Numbered from the stretch's first letter, positions 16,475-26,397 are shown. The stretch is 64,000 nucleotides of DNA from Methyloversatilis sp. RAC08 (GCF_001713355.1 NZ_CP016448.1:248001-312000), one strand, 5' to 3'. Made by a program: numbers and translations. Notes: generated by a model not told the origin, from the letters alone.

Positions 16475-17452
16475 TCAGGTCGCTGCGGCGATGCTGTCGG
16501 CCTTGGCGATCAGCGCTTCGGCCATGCGGATGCTGGCGATGTCGATCAGGCGCCCGTCGAGCGACACCGCGCCGCGACCTTCCTTCGCCGCCTGCGCCAT
16601 CGCTTCGAGGATGCGCCGGGCCTTGGTCACTTCGGCGGCCGACGGCGTGTACACCGTGTTCGCCAGTTCGATCTGCGACGGGTGAATGGCCCACTTGCCT
16701 TCGTAGCCCAGCACCGCGGCGCGATTCGCGGCTGAAATATAGCCGTCCGGATCGTTGAAGTCACCAAACGGGCCGTCGATCGGGCGCAGGCCGTAGGCGC
16801 GGCAGGCCACCATCATGCGCGTCTGCGCAGCGTGCCACGGGTCGGTCCAGAAGGCCTGGCGGTTGCCGGCTTCGTCCTTGTCGCTCAGCACGACGCTGTC
16901 CTTGTTCACGCCGCCGATCACGGTTGTGCGGGCGCGCGTCGAGGCGGCGTAGTCGGCCACGCCGAAGCTCATCGCTTCCAGGCGCTTCGACGACTGGGCG
17001 ATCGCTTCCACGTTGGCCATGCCGAGCGCGGTTTCGATCAGCACTTCGAAGCCGATGCGCTTGGTGCGCTTCTTCGCCGCCTCGATCTGCGTGACCATCA
17101 TGTCGACCGCGTACACGTCGGCCGCCACACCGGCCTTCGGGATCAGGATCATGTCCAGGCGCGGGCAGGCTTCGACGATGTCGACCACGTCGCGGTACAT
17201 GTAGTGGGTGTCGAGACCGTTGATGCGCACCATCATCGTCTTGGTGCCCCAGTCGATCTCGTTCAGGCCCTGGATGATGTTCTTGCGTGCCTGTTCCTTG
17301 TCATCCGGTGCGACCGCGTCTTCGCAGTCCAGGAAGATGATGTCGGCGGCCGACTTGGCGGCCTTTTCGAACATGCCCGGGTTGGAACCCGGCACGGCGA
17401 GTTCGGAACGGTGCAGGCGCGGTGTGGCTTGTTCGATGATCGTGAAGCTCAT
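16475..17452 (-). CDS. mcl: Malyl-CoA lyase (serine cycle)
   Basis: A 325-residue member of the CitE/malyl-CoA lyase family. It cleaves (S)-malyl-CoA into acetyl-CoA and glyoxylate. The conserved blocks are LHRSELAVPGSNPGMFEKAA, FLDCEDAVAPDDKEQAR with the metal-binding acidic residues, MMVRINGLDTHYMYRD, VLIETALGM and SFGVADYAAS. The length and order match methylotroph malyl-CoA lyases (about 324 residues) rather than citrate lyase beta subunits. A GGAGGAG ribosome-binding site lies 6 bases before the start. It follows ppc by about 70 bp on the same strand as mtkAB, whose product is its substrate, which fixes the role as serine cycle. Confidence 0.95.
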   Translation of the reverse strand: MSFTIIEQATPRLHRSELAVPGSNPGMFEKAAKSAADIIFLDCEDAVAPDDKEQARKNIIQGLNEIDWGTKTMMVRINGLDTHYMYRDVVDIVEACPRLDMILIPKAGVAADVYAVDMMVTQIEAAKKRTKRIGFEVLIETALGMANVEAIAQSSKRLEAMSFGVADYAASTRARTTVIGGVNKDSVVLSDKDEAGNRQAFWTDPWHAAQTRMMVACRAYGLRPIDGPFGDFNDPDGYISAANRAAVLGYEGKWAIHPSQIELANTVYTPSAAEVTKARRILEAMAQAAKEGRGAVSLDGRLIDIASIRMAEALIAKADSIAAAT

Positions 17453-17522
17453 GGATGTCTCCTCCGGTGATGGTGCGAATGTTGAATGAATGGTGTGAAA
17501 ACGATGGATGGCGGTCCGTCGG

Positions 17523-20312
17523 TCAGCCGGTGGCGCCGAAACCGGCGGCCACGCAGTTGATCGACAGCAGCAGCGCCTTGCGGAATTCCTCCTTGCGGGC
17601 CGCGTCGTCGGTCTGGCGGTAGGCGCGCAGCAGCCCGATCTGCTGCCGGCTGACCTGATTGACCACCGGCAGGCGGTGGCCCAGCTTCTGGCGATAGTCC
17701 GGGAAGCGCTCGGCCAGCGTGCGCGAACCGGACAGCCGCAGGATCTGGCTGCAGGTGATTTCGTGCTCGCGCACGATCATGCCGAACACCTCTTCGCGCA
17801 CGCCGGCATCCGCCACCAGCAGGCTGTATTCGCGCGCCAGTTCGAGATCGACCACGGCGAGCGTCTTTTCGACCTCGTCGACGATCAGCCGGAACAGCGG
17901 CGACTCGTTGAACATGCGCGTCAGCAGCGCCTCGCCGCTCGCCCCGCGCACGCGCGTGAAATTGGCCAGGCTTGAGCCGACGCCGAACCAACCGGTGATC
18001 AGGTGGCGGTTCTGCGCCCACGCGAACACCCACGGAATGGCCCGCAACTCCGACAGCGAACGCGCGCCGAAGCGGCGTGCCGGGCGCGAACCGATGTTCA
18101 GCAGCGAAATTTCGTCGAGCGGGCTGGCTTCCTGGAAGTAGCTCACCAGACCGGGATGACCGATCAGGTTCGCGTAGGCGGCGTGCGCCGCGCCCGACAG
18201 CGCTTCGAGTGCGTCGTCGAATTCGGCCACCAGCGTGATGCCGTCGCTGCGGCCGGACTTCAGCGCATGGTCGAACACGCTGGCGGCCAGCAGTTCGAGG
18301 TTGAACGCGGCCGTACCCTTGTTCGCGTACTTCGATGAAATGACTTCGCCCTGTTCGGTCAGGCGGAAAATCCCCTGGATCGAACCAGCCGGCTGCGCCG
18401 CAATGGCGCGCCCGGCCGGCACGCCGCCGCGGCTGACCGAGCCGCCGCGGCCGTGGAAGAAGGCGATCTTCACGCCGGCTTCCGCGCCGACCGAGGTCAG
18501 CTTCATCTGCGCCTTGTACAGTTCCCAGTTCGACGACAGGAAGCCGCCGTCCTTGTTCGAATCCGAGTAGCCGATCATCACTTCCTGCACGCCGCCGAGC
18601 GCGCGCACCGAGCGCTTGATCAGCGGCATGGCCAGCAGTTCGCGCATGATGGCCGGCGCGCGGCGCAGGTCCTCGATGGTTTCGAACAGCGGCATGATGG
18701 GCAGCGCACAGCGCTCGACGCCGCCCGGGTCGGCGTACAGCCCGGCTTCCTTGGCCAGCAGATAGACGCCGAGCACGTCCGACACATTGCGCGTCATGCT
18801 CAATATGAAGCTGCCGAAGGCGTCGCGACCCAGGCGCGGCCGCAGTTCGGCGATGAGCCGGAACAGGCCCAGCGTTTCGCTGGCCACCGCCGGCAGTTCG
18901 TCGAAGTCACGCGGGCCGCTGCGCGGCTGCGCCAGTTCGGCCAGCAGCCAGTCGCGCCATTCGGTGCCGGTCTGCTCCGGTGCCGGCGCATCGGCCGGCT
19001 CGCCGCGGCTGGCGCGCCACAGCGCTTCCAGCGTCTGGGTGACGCGGGTGGAGTTTTCGCGCAGGTCGAGCCGCACGGTGCTGAAGCGGAACACCTCGAC
19101 CTGGCGGCGCACCGGACGCACTTCGCTGCCGGCCAGCTCGGCCAGACCGCAGTCCGCCAGACCGGTTTCCAGCGTGCGCAGATCGGCGATCAGGCGTTCG
19201 GCCGATTCGTAGCCGTGGCGCGCACCGGCGTCATTCGGCTCGCCCAGCGCATCGGCGATGCTGTCGTCGAGCCGGGCCAGCATGCACACCAGGAACTGGC
19301 GGAACGGCTCGCCCGGATTGCGCGCGGCGATCGCATTGCCGTCGCTGCGCTCTTCCAGCGCCAGCGTCAGCGCGTCGCGGAAGTCGTCCGGCAGCGCAAG
19401 CGCCGCTTCGGTCACCGACAGGCTGCGCACCAGATCGAACACGCTCTGCCGGTGACGGCGCAGCGCGGCCAGCCGGCATTCGGTCAGCGCGCCGCGCGTG
19501 ATGGCGTTGGTGACGAAGGGGTTGCCATCGCGATCACCGCCGATCCAGGAACCGAATTCTAGAAAGCCGGGCAGCCCGGCTTCGTCGGCGCCGAAGTGTT
19601 CGGCCATCGCCTCGTCGGCGCGCGCCAGCACATCGGGGGCGACGTCGAACAGCGTTTCGTTGAAGAAGTGCAGGCCCCAGGCGATTTCCTGCGACACATT
19701 GGGCTTTTCGAGCCGCAGTTCGCCGGTCAGCCAAAGCAGCTCTATTTCATTGCGCAGAGTGCTTTCTAGCCCGGTGCGCTCGCGCGGCGTCCAGCGCGGC
19801 GATTCGAGATCGATCAGCAGGCGGTAGATGCGGCGGTGCCGCTCCAGCACGGTCACCCGCTTGGCTTCGGTCGGGTGGGCGGTCAGCACCGGTCGCACCT
19901 TGAGGCCGGCAAATGCGGCGCGGACCGCGTCGGCGTTCAGGCCCGCCTTGCGGGCGGCGGCGAACACATGGGCAAAGGTGCCGGGCAGACATTCGCGCCC
20001 CTGCAGCCGCTCGACTTCACGCCGCTTGCGCATGCCGCCATTCTGTTCGGCGATCGACAGCAGCTGGAACAGGATGCCTTGCGCCTGGATGGCGCGACCG
20101 AGCATCTGCGGCGACAGCCCGGCGCCCGAGGTGCCGCCGGACAGCACGTTCAGCAATTCGGGATGATGGCGCTGGACCACCTCGCGCAGCAGCGCGAACA
20201 GCAGGTCGACGGCCTTCTCTGAAAAATCGTGCCCCGAAGCGTCGGACGACGCCGGGACGGAAACGGGATCACTCACCACGATGGACTTTCGCTGGTCGAG
20301 GTTGGGCGCCAT
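17523..20312 (-). CDS. ppc: Phosphoenolpyruvate carboxylase
   Basis: A 929-residue enzyme that carboxylates phosphoenolpyruvate to oxaloacetate with bicarbonate. Catalytic H146 lies in VLTAHPTEAKR. Further signatures are ESWIGGDRDGNP-type FGSWIGGDRDGNPFVT, GYSDSNKDGGFLSSNW and the phosphoenolpyruvate loop FHGRGGSVSRGGVPAGRA. The C-terminus ends in glycine, as in the family. In the serine cycle this is the carbon dioxide fixing step, giving oxaloacetate for reduction to malate. It lies between mtkB and mcl on the same strand. The first 25 residues are variable, so the start could be a little downstream. Confidence 0.97.
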   Translation of the reverse strand: MAPNLDQRKSIVVSDPVSVPASSDASGHDFSEKAVDLLFALLREVVQRHHPELLNVLSGGTSGAGLSPQMLGRAIQAQGILFQLLSIAEQNGGMRKRREVERLQGRECLPGTFAHVFAAARKAGLNADAVRAAFAGLKVRPVLTAHPTEAKRVTVLERHRRIYRLLIDLESPRWTPRERTGLESTLRNEIELLWLTGELRLEKPNVSQEIAWGLHFFNETLFDVAPDVLARADEAMAEHFGADEAGLPGFLEFGSWIGGDRDGNPFVTNAITRGALTECRLAALRRHRQSVFDLVRSLSVTEAALALPDDFRDALTLALEERSDGNAIAARNPGEPFRQFLVCMLARLDDSIADALGEPNDAGARHGYESAERLIADLRTLETGLADCGLAELAGSEVRPVRRQVEVFRFSTVRLDLRENSTRVTQTLEALWRASRGEPADAPAPEQTGTEWRDWLLAELAQPRSGPRDFDELPAVASETLGLFRLIAELRPRLGRDAFGSFILSMTRNVSDVLGVYLLAKEAGLYADPGGVERCALPIMPLFETIEDLRRAPAIMRELLAMPLIKRSVRALGGVQEVMIGYSDSNKDGGFLSSNWELYKAQMKLTSVGAEAGVKIAFFHGRGGSVSRGGVPAGRAIAAQPAGSIQGIFRLTEQGEVISSKYANKGTAAFNLELLAASVFDHALKSGRSDGITLVAEFDDALEALSGAAHAAYANLIGHPGLVSYFQEASPLDEISLLNIGSRPARRFGARSLSELRAIPWVFAWAQNRHLITGWFGVGSSLANFTRVRGASGEALLTRMFNESPLFRLIVDEVEKTLAVVDLELAREYSLLVADAGVREEVFGMIVREHEITCSQILRLSGSRTLAERFPDYRQKLGHRLPVVNQVSRQQIGLLRAYRQTDDAARKEEFRKALLLSINCVAAGFGATG

Positions 20313-20381
20313 CCGCCGGGCCGCAGCGGCCCGACGGACAGCGCAGCGCAGCGGATGGCGCCGGGATCAGACGTCGTTCGA

Positions 20382-21269
20382 TCAGAGCCGGGCCATCATG
20401 GCGGCGACGGTGGTGCCCAGTTCGCCCGCACTCGGGGCGACCGACAGACCGTAGGAACGCATGATTTCCGACTTTTCGGCAGCCGAATCACCGGCGGCCG
20501 AAATGATGGCGCCGGCGTGGCCCATGCGGCGACCCTTCGGTGCCGTCAGGCCGGCGACGTAGCCAACCACCGGCTTGCTCATGTTTTCCTTCACCCAGGC
20601 CGACGCTTCCGCTTCCTGCGGGCCGCCGATCTCGCCGATCATCACGACCGCCGTGGTTTCCGGATCTTCTTCGAACTTCATCAGGTGATCGAGGAAGGAC
20701 GAGCCGTTGATCGGGTCGCCGCCGATGCCGACCGAGGTCGACACGCCGATGCCGAGCGCCTTCATCTGCGCCGCCGCTTCGTAACCCAGCGTGCCCGAGC
20801 GCGACACGATGCCGACCGTGCCCTGCTTGTAGATGTGGCCGGGCATGATGCCCAGCATGGCCTTGCCCGGGCTGATGATGCCGGCGCAGTTGGGGCCGAC
20901 CATCAGCGTGCGGCGCTCTTTCGGGTAGCGCATCAGGTAGCGCTTGACGCGCATCATGTCCTGCGCCGGGATGCCGTCGGTGATCGAACACACCAGCTGG
21001 ATGCCGGCATCGGCCGCTTCCATGATGGCGTCGGCGCAGAAGGCCGGCGCCACGAAGGTGATGCTGGCTTCGGCACCGGTCGCCTCGACCGCTTCGGCCA
21101 CCGTGTTGAACACCGGCTTGCCCAGATGGGTCGAGCCACCCTTGCCCGGCGTGACACCGCCGACCACGTTGGTGCCGTACTCGATCATTTCCTTGGCGTG
21201 GAAGCTGCCTTTGTCGCCGGTGAAACCCTGGACGATGATCTTGGTCTTTTCGTTGATCAGAATGCTCAT
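20382..21269 (-). CDS. mtkB: Malate-CoA ligase (malate thiokinase) alpha subunit
   Basis: A 295-residue protein of the succinyl-CoA synthetase alpha family. It has an N-terminal CoA-binding fold (IIVQGFTGDKGSFHAKEM), the VGPNCAGIISPGK block, SRSGTLGYEAA, and the phosphohistidine loop MGHAGAIISAAGDSA near residue 250. An AGAGGA ribosome-binding site precedes the ATG. By sequence alone it could be sucD, but FTGDKGSFHAKEM replaces the usual FTGKQGTFHS-type segment and the gene sits between mtkA and ppc in a serine-cycle operon, so malate thiokinase is the better reading. With MtkA it makes malyl-CoA from malate, CoA and ATP. Confidence 0.92.
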   Translation of the reverse strand: MSILINEKTKIIVQGFTGDKGSFHAKEMIEYGTNVVGGVTPGKGGSTHLGKPVFNTVAEAVEATGAEASITFVAPAFCADAIMEAADAGIQLVCSITDGIPAQDMMRVKRYLMRYPKERRTLMVGPNCAGIISPGKAMLGIMPGHIYKQGTVGIVSRSGTLGYEAAAQMKALGIGVSTSVGIGGDPINGSSFLDHLMKFEEDPETTAVVMIGEIGGPQEAEASAWVKENMSKPVVGYVAGLTAPKGRRMGHAGAIISAAGDSAAEKSEIMRSYGLSVAPSAGELGTTVAAMMARL

Positions 21270-21382
21270 ATCTAAATCCTCTTGTGCATCGGTTATCCGC
21301 TACGCGCCGCCCGCCAGGCCGCCCCGAGGGCGGGTGCCGCCCTCGGTGGCAGCGAACGAAGTGAGCGTGGGTATCCTTTGAC

Positions 21383-22558
21383 TCAGCTCGCCGCGTGGGC
21401 GCGCGCCGCTTCGACCGCCTTCTTCGCCGCCTCGGTGAGCGAGCTGGCGCTGATGATGGGCAGGCCGCTTTCGCGGATGATGCGCTGCCCCTCTTCTTCG
21501 TTCGTACCGGCCAGGCGGACGATCAGCGGCACCGTGATATCGATGTCATTGCACGCCTGCACCACGCCCTGGGCGACCCAGTCGCAGCGGTTGATACCGG
21601 CGAAGATGTTCACCAGGATGGCCTTGACGTTCTTGTCCGACAGCACGAGGCGGAAGGAATTGGCCACGCGCTCGGGCGAGGCGCCGCCGCCGACGTCGAG
21701 GAAGTTGGCGGGTGCGCCGCCGGCGTACTTGATGGTGTCCATCGTGGCCATGGCCAGACCGGCGCCATTGATGATGCAGCCGATGTCGCCGTCCAGACCC
21801 ACGTAGTTCAGGTTGTGCTCGGCCGCCTGCACTTCGCGCGGATCTTCCTGCGACGGGTCGCGCATGTCGGCCACGGCACGCTGGCGGAACATCGCGTTGT
21901 CGTCGAACGACATCTTGGCGTCGAGCGCCAGCACGCGGTCGTCCTTGGTGACGACCAGCGGATTGATTTCGACCATCGTCGCGTCGAGATCGCGGAAGGC
22001 GCGGTAGGCACCCATGATGGCGGTGACCGCACGCGACACCTGCTTGATGTTCAGCTTCAGGCCGAAGGCGATCTGCCGGGCCTGGAAGGCCTGCAGACCG
22101 ACCGCCGGTTCGACCACGACCTGCATGATCTTTTCCGGTGCGGTGTTGGCCAGTTCCTCGATGTCCATGCCGCCTTCGGCCGAAGCGATCACGCGCACGC
22201 GCTCGGCCTTGCGGTCGAGCACGATGCCCAGATACAACTCACGTTCGAAGGGCTCGGCGACTTCGACGTAGACACGCTGCACCGGCTTGCCTTCCGGGCC
22301 GGTCTGCACCGTCACCAGACGCTTGCCGAGCAGTTCGCGCGCCGCCGCATCGACCTCGTGATAGGTCTTGCACAGCTTGATGCCGCCTGCCTTGCCGCGC
22401 GCGCCGGAGTGCACCTGGGCCTTCACCGCCCAGTGCCAGCCGCCCAGTTCGGTCGCCGTGTAGACAGCCTGATCCGGGCTGTAGGCCACGCTGCCGCGCG
22501 GCACCGGAACTCCGAAACCGGCCAGCAACTCTTTCGCTTGGTATTCGTGAATGTCCAT
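21383..22558 (-). CDS. mtkA: Malate-CoA ligase (malate thiokinase) beta subunit
   Basis: A 391-residue ATP-grasp protein of the succinyl-CoA synthetase beta family. The N-terminus [20 protein letters not shown], the [15 protein letters not shown] nucleotide-binding segment, EINPLV (metal ligands) and [14 protein letters not shown] are all family landmarks. A GGTGGAG ribosome-binding site lies next to the ATG. Context (mtkB, ppc and mcl downstream; glyA-sga-hprA divergent upstream) indicates malate rather than succinate as substrate. It is the first gene of the leftward arm, with about 110 bp, including a GC-rich hairpin, separating it from mtkB. Confidence 0.93.
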   Translation of the reverse strand: MDIHEYQAKELLAGFGVPVPRGSVAYSPDQAVYTATELGGWHWAVKAQVHSGARGKAGGIKLCKTYHEVDAAARELLGKRLVTVQTGPEGKPVQRVYVEVAEPFERELYLGIVLDRKAERVRVIASAEGGMDIEELANTAPEKIMQVVVEPAVGLQAFQARQIAFGLKLNIKQVSRAVTAIMGAYRAFRDLDATMVEINPLVVTKDDRVLALDAKMSFDDNAMFRQRAVADMRDPSQEDPREVQAAEHNLNYVGLDGDIGCIINGAGLAMATMDTIKYAGGAPANFLDVGGGASPERVANSFRLVLSDKNVKAILVNIFAGINRCDWVAQGVVQACNDIDITVPLIVRLAGTNEEEGQRIIRESGLPIISASSLTEAAKKAVEAARAHAAS

Positions 22559-22830
22559 GCTCCACCTTCCGTCAGATTGAATTCAGAGGACTGTTTGCCG
22601 CCGCGTCACCGGCGCCCCGACGTCGGGCAGCACGGAGGTCCGAAACGCAAACCTATGGATTTGATTATGGGTGAGGCTGTTTGAATTAAGCTTCACTTAT
22701 ACTTATCTCGGCGATAAGAAAGTCCGATACGAGGGCTTGCATTCGTACGATATAGTTGATTTGTCTTGTTTTAGTTCACGCGCCAACGCCCGAAACCGGG
22801 CCAGACGCTCACTTCCCCGAAAGGCATCCC
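22559..22830. promoter_or_regulatory. Divergent control region of the methylotrophy cluster
   Basis: This 272-bp region separates the mtkA and glyA start codons and must hold both promoters. It is clearly AT-richer in its centre than the flanking genes. Visible elements are TGAATTAAGCTTCA (22682-22695), a tandem ACTTAT (around 22695-22706), the palindrome at 22702-22718, and a TATAGT hexamer at 22751-22756 placed as a possible -10 for glyA. With that -10 the palindrome would centre near position -53, suitable for activation by a LysR-type regulator. Promoter positions are inference; the repeats are read directly. Confidence 0.6.
22702..22718. promoter_or_regulatory. Palindrome CTTATC-N5-GATAAG, candidate LysR-type operator
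   Basis: A perfect 6-bp inverted repeat with a 5-base spacer. It contains the T-N11-A pattern (TATCTCGGCGATA) typical of LysR-family binding sites. In known serine-cycle methylotrophs a LysR-type regulator (QscR) controls the cluster, but no such gene is next to this one, so the regulator would act from elsewhere. The palindrome is certain; the assignment is inference. Confidence 0.5.
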
Positions 22831-24084
22831 ATGTTTGACCCGAAACAGACCATCGCCCATTCCGATCCCGAACTGTGGGCCGCCATGGAAGCGGAGTACG
22901 CACGTCAGGAACACCACATCGAGCTGATCGCGTCGGAAAACTACGCCAGCCCTGCGGTCATGGAAGCGCAGGGTTCGGTACTGACGAACAAGTACGCAGA
23001 GGGTTATCCGGGCAAGCGCTACTACGGTGGCTGTGAGTTTGTCGACGTCGCGGAACAGCTCGCCATCGATCGCCTGAAGTCGCTGTTCGGCGCCGAATTC
23101 GCCAATGTGCAGCCGCACTCGGGCTCGCAGGCCAATGCCGCTGTGTATATGTCGATGCTGCAGCCGGGCGACACCATCCTGGGCATGTCGCTGGCCCACG
23201 GCGGTCACCTGACGCACGGTTCGTCGGTGAACTTCTCCGGCAAGATCTACAAGGGCGTCGCCTACGGTCTGGACCCGGAAACCGAAGCCATCGACTACAA
23301 GCAGGTCGAAATGCTGGCGCACGAATACAAGCCGAAAATGATCGTCGCCGGCGCGTCGGCCTATTCGCTGCACATCGACTTCCAGCGCTTCCGCGAAATC
23401 GCCGATTCGGTCGGCGCCTACCTGCTGGTCGACATGGCGCACTACTCCGGCCTGATCGCTGCCGGTCTGTACCCGAGCCCGATCGGCATCGCCGACTTCG
23501 TCACCTCGACCACGCACAAGACGCTGCGCGGCCCGCGCGGTGGCGTGATCATGGGCAAGGCCGAGTTCGAAAAGCCGATCAATTCGATGATTTTCCCGGG
23601 CATCCAGGGCGGACCGCTGATGCACGTGATCGCTGCCAAGGCCGTCGCGTTCAAGGAAGCCTCGACGCCGGAATTCAAGTCCTATCAGCAGCAGGTGCTG
23701 AACAACGCGCAGGTGATGGCCGAGACCCTGGTCGAGCGCGGCGTGCGCATCGTGTCCGGGCGCACCCAGTCGCACCTGTTCCTGGTCGACCTGCGCGCCA
23801 AGAACGTGACCGGCAAGGAAGCGGAAGCTGCACTGGGCCGCGCCCACATCACGGTGAACAAGAACGCCATCCCGAACGATCCGCAGAAGCCGTTCGTCAC
23901 CAGCGGCATCCGCATCGGCAGCCCGGCGATGACGACCCGCGGTTTCAAGGAAGCCGAGGCGAAGCAGGTTGCCAACCTGATCGTCGACGTACTCGAAGCA
24001 CCCAACGACGACGCCGTGATCGCGCGTGTCGTCGCTGACGTCACCCGGTTGTGCACCGCACTGCCGGTCTACGGACGCAAATAA
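22831..24084 (+). CDS. glyA: Serine hydroxymethyltransferase
   Basis: A 417-residue PLP enzyme that adds the methylene group of methylene-tetrahydrofolate to glycine, forming serine. It is the step by which one-carbon units enter the serine cycle. Diagnostic segments are [40 protein letters not shown], and [15 protein letters not shown] with the PLP-binding lysine near residue 230. The ATG chosen gives the family N-terminus and is preceded by GAAAGG; the frame is open 25 codons upstream, but those residues cover the promoter region. It is the first gene of the rightward arm. Being in the cluster suggests a methylotrophy-dedicated copy. Confidence 0.97.
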   Translation: MFDPKQTIAHSDPELWAAMEAEYARQEHHIELIASENYASPAVMEAQGSVLTNKYAEGYPGKRYYGGCEFVDVAEQLAIDRLKSLFGAEFANVQPHSGSQANAAVYMSMLQPGDTILGMSLAHGGHLTHGSSVNFSGKIYKGVAYGLDPETEAIDYKQVEMLAHEYKPKMIVAGASAYSLHIDFQRFREIADSVGAYLLVDMAHYSGLIAAGLYPSPIGIADFVTSTTHKTLRGPRGGVIMGKAEFEKPINSMIFPGIQGGPLMHVIAAKAVAFKEASTPEFKSYQQQVLNNAQVMAETLVERGVRIVSGRTQSHLFLVDLRAKNVTGKEAEAALGRAHITVNKNAIPNDPQKPFVTSGIRIGSPAMTTRGFKEAEAKQVANLIVDVLEAPNDDAVIARVVADVTRLCTALPVYGRK

Positions 24085-24175
24085 GGCCTGAGCGTGAGCG
24101 CCATGAACGCCGCCAGGGAATTCCCGATTTCAGAACCTTCAAGACTTAGAAACATTCATTTCAGGAGATTGACAT

Positions 24176-25363
24176 ATGCGTATCGCAGGCCGTAACCATC
24201 TGTACGTGCCGGGCCCCACCAACACGCCGGACCGTATCCTGCGTGCCATGGTGGTGGCACAGGAAGATCACCGCTCGCCCAAGTTCCCGGAACTGACGCT
24301 GTCGGTTCTGGCCGACCTGAAGAAGGTGTTCAAGACCACGGAAGGCACCATCGTCACGTTCCCGGCGTCGGGCACCGGCATGTGGGAAGCCGCGCTGACC
24401 AACACCCTGTCGCCGGGCGACAAGGTGCTGTGCTCGCGCTTCGGCCAGTTCAGCCACCTGTGGGCAGACATGGCGCAGCGCCTCGGCTTCGAGGTGCAGG
24501 TCATCGACACCGAATGGGGCACCGGCGTGCCGTACGACAAGTACGAAGAAGTCCTGCGCGCCGACAAGGAGCACAAGATCAAGGCCGTGCTGGCCTGCCA
24601 GAACGAAACCGCCACCGGCGTCTCGAGCGACATCGGCAAGGTGCGCAAGGCCATGGACAATGCCGGTCACCCGGCGCTGCTGATGGTCGATACGGTCAGT
24701 TCGCTGGTCAGCATCGACTTCCGCATGGAAGAGTGGGGCGTCGACTGCACCGTGTCCGGTTCGCAGAAGGGTTTCATGCTGCCGGCCGGCATGGGCATCC
24801 TGGGCATGAGCTCGAAGGCGATCAAGGCGATGGAAGGAGCGACCTCGCGCCGCTGCTACTTCGACATCGGCGACATGCTGAAGAACAACGCCACCGGCTA
24901 CTTCCCCTACACGCCGTCGATTCCGATGCTGTACGGCATGCGTGAAGCGCTGGACACGATTTTCGAGGAAGGCCTTGAGAACATCTTCGCCCGCCACGAA
25001 TATCTGGCCAACGGCGTGCGCGCCGCGATCCACGAAGGCTGGAAGCTGAATCTGTGCGCCAAGGCGCCCGAGTGGTATTCGAACACCGTCAGCGCCATTC
25101 TGGTGCCGGAAGGTTTCGACGCCGCCAAGGTGATCAGCAACGCCTACGCTCGCTACAACCTGTCGCTGGGCGCCGGCCTGTCGAAGGTCGCCGGCAAGGT
25201 GTTCCGCATCGGCCACGTCGGTGACCTGAACCTGCTGTCGCTGATGAGCGCGATCGCCGGTGCCGAAATGTCGATGCTCGACAACGGCATCAACGTGACC
25301 CCGGGTTCCGGTGTCGCGGCCGCTTCGACCTACTGGCGTACCCATACGCAGCAGGTAAAGTAA
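24176..25363 (+). CDS. sga: Serine-glyoxylate aminotransferase
   Basis: A 395-residue class V PLP aminotransferase that converts serine and glyoxylate to hydroxypyruvate and glycine. The N-terminus GRNHLYVPGPTNTPDRILRA and the PLP-lysine motif TVSGSQKGFMLPAGMG (K198) match serine-glyoxylate aminotransferases of methylotrophs. A CAGGAG ribosome-binding site lies 7 bases before the ATG. It regenerates glycine for GlyA and feeds HprA, the next gene. It is 91 bp after glyA and is followed by a strong terminator hairpin before hprA, so part of the transcription probably stops here. Confidence 0.97.
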   Translation: MRIAGRNHLYVPGPTNTPDRILRAMVVAQEDHRSPKFPELTLSVLADLKKVFKTTEGTIVTFPASGTGMWEAALTNTLSPGDKVLCSRFGQFSHLWADMAQRLGFEVQVIDTEWGTGVPYDKYEEVLRADKEHKIKAVLACQNETATGVSSDIGKVRKAMDNAGHPALLMVDTVSSLVSIDFRMEEWGVDCTVSGSQKGFMLPAGMGILGMSSKAIKAMEGATSRRCYFDIGDMLKNNATGYFPYTPSIPMLYGMREALDTIFEEGLENIFARHEYLANGVRAAIHEGWKLNLCAKAPEWYSNTVSAILVPEGFDAAKVISNAYARYNLSLGAGLSKVAGKVFRIGHVGDLNLLSLMSAIAGAEMSMLDNGINVTPGSGVAAASTYWRTHTQQVK

Positions 25364-25394
25364 GGGCCCGCCGTCCGTTTTACCCCTCTTGAAC

Positions 25395-25418
25395 GGCCGG
25401 GTTCGCCCGGCCTTTTTT
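25395..25418 (+). terminator. Rho-independent terminator between sga and hprA
   Basis: GGCCGGG-TTCG-CCCGGCC forms a 7-bp GC stem with a tetraloop, followed directly by TTTTTT. It lies 31 bases after the sga stop codon and 29 bases before hprA. As an internal terminator it could attenuate expression of hprA-mtdA-fchA relative to glyA-sga, or mark a separate promoter for them. Confidence 0.85.
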
Positions 25419-25446
25419 GCATTTACAAACACTGCGAGGAAAAAGC

Positions 25447-26397
25447 ATGTCGCAACACGTCGTGTTTCTGGACCGTTCGACGCTGAAAGCCACCGTGCGT
25501 CGGCCGTCGTTCGAGCACACCTGGGAAGAATTCGAGACCACCTCCCCCGCCCAGGTGGTCGAGCGCCTCAAGAATGCGACCGTGGCCATCACCAACAAGG
25601 TTGCGTTGCGCGGCGACGTGCTGGCCCAGCTGCCGAACCTGAAGATGATCGGCGTCGCCGCCACCGGCTACGACGTCATCGACGTTCCGGCCTGCCGCGA
25701 GCGTGGCATCACGGTGTCGAACATCCGCAACTACGCGGTTCATACGGTGCCGGAACACGCGTTCGCGCTGATCCTCGCATTGCGCCGCAGCATCCTGGCC
25801 TATCGGCAGGACGTGGAGCGCGGCCGCTGGCAGGAAGTGGATCAGTTCTGCTTCTTCGATCACCCGATCCATGACCTGTTCGACAGCACCATCGGCATTT
25901 TCGGCGAAGGCGCGCTCGGCCAGGGCACGGCGAAGATCGCACGCGGCTTCGGCATGAAGGTGCTGTTCGCCGACCACGAAGGCCCGAAGGCGCCGGGTGT
26001 GGAATTCACGCCGGTCGAACAGGTATTGGCCGAGTCCGACATCATTTCGCTGCACTGCCCGCTGACCGCGGACAGCCGCAACATGTTCAGCATGCCGCAG
26101 TTCAGGAAGATGAAGCGCAGCGCCATCCTGATCAACACGGCGCGTGGCGGCCTGGTGCATGAGGAAGATCTGGTGACCGCGCTGAAGGAAGGCGTCATCG
26201 GCGGTGCCGGCTTCGACGTGCTGACCAAGGAGCCGCCGAAGGAAGGCAACCCGCTGCTTGACCTGCGCCTGCCCAACTTCATCCTGACGCCGCACGTCGC
26301 GTGGGCGTCCGACGGCGCCATGCAGTTCCTGGCCGACCAGTTGATCGACAATGTGGAAGCCTACGTCAAGGGCAGCCCGGTCAACACCGTGACCTGA
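25447..26397 (+). CDS. hprA: Hydroxypyruvate reductase (glycerate dehydrogenase)
   Basis: A 316-residue D-2-hydroxyacid dehydrogenase that reduces hydroxypyruvate to glycerate with NAD(P)H. The Rossmann motif is IFGEGALGQGTAKIA. The catalytic triad is visible as R in NTARGGLV, E in KEPPKEGNPLL and H in TPHVAWASDGA. The ATG was chosen because of the GAGGAAAAAGC ribosome-binding region and the family start MSQHVVFLDR. It follows sga, whose product is its substrate. Glycerate kinase, the next serine-cycle enzyme, is not found in this window. Confidence 0.96.
   Translation: MSQHVVFLDRSTLKATVRRPSFEHTWEEFETTSPAQVVERLKNATVAITNKVALRGDVLAQLPNLKMIGVAATGYDVIDVPACRERGITVSNIRNYAVHTVPEHAFALILALRRSILAYRQDVERGRWQEVDQFCFFDHPIHDLFDSTIGIFGEGALGQGTAKIARGFGMKVLFADHEGPKAPGVEFTPVEQVLAESDIISLHCPLTADSRNMFSMPQFRKMKRSAILINTARGGLVHEEDLVTALKEGVIGGAGFDVLTKEPPKEGNPLLDLRLPNFILTPHVAWASDGAMQFLADQLIDNVEAYVKGSPVNTVT

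Noticed and set aside
20382-22558. Assignment of the synthetase pair as succinyl-CoA synthetase sucCD
   Set aside because: The pair sits with ppc and mcl and opposite glyA-sga-hprA, with no other citric-acid-cycle gene nearby, so malate thiokinase explains the context better. Sequence alone does not settle it.
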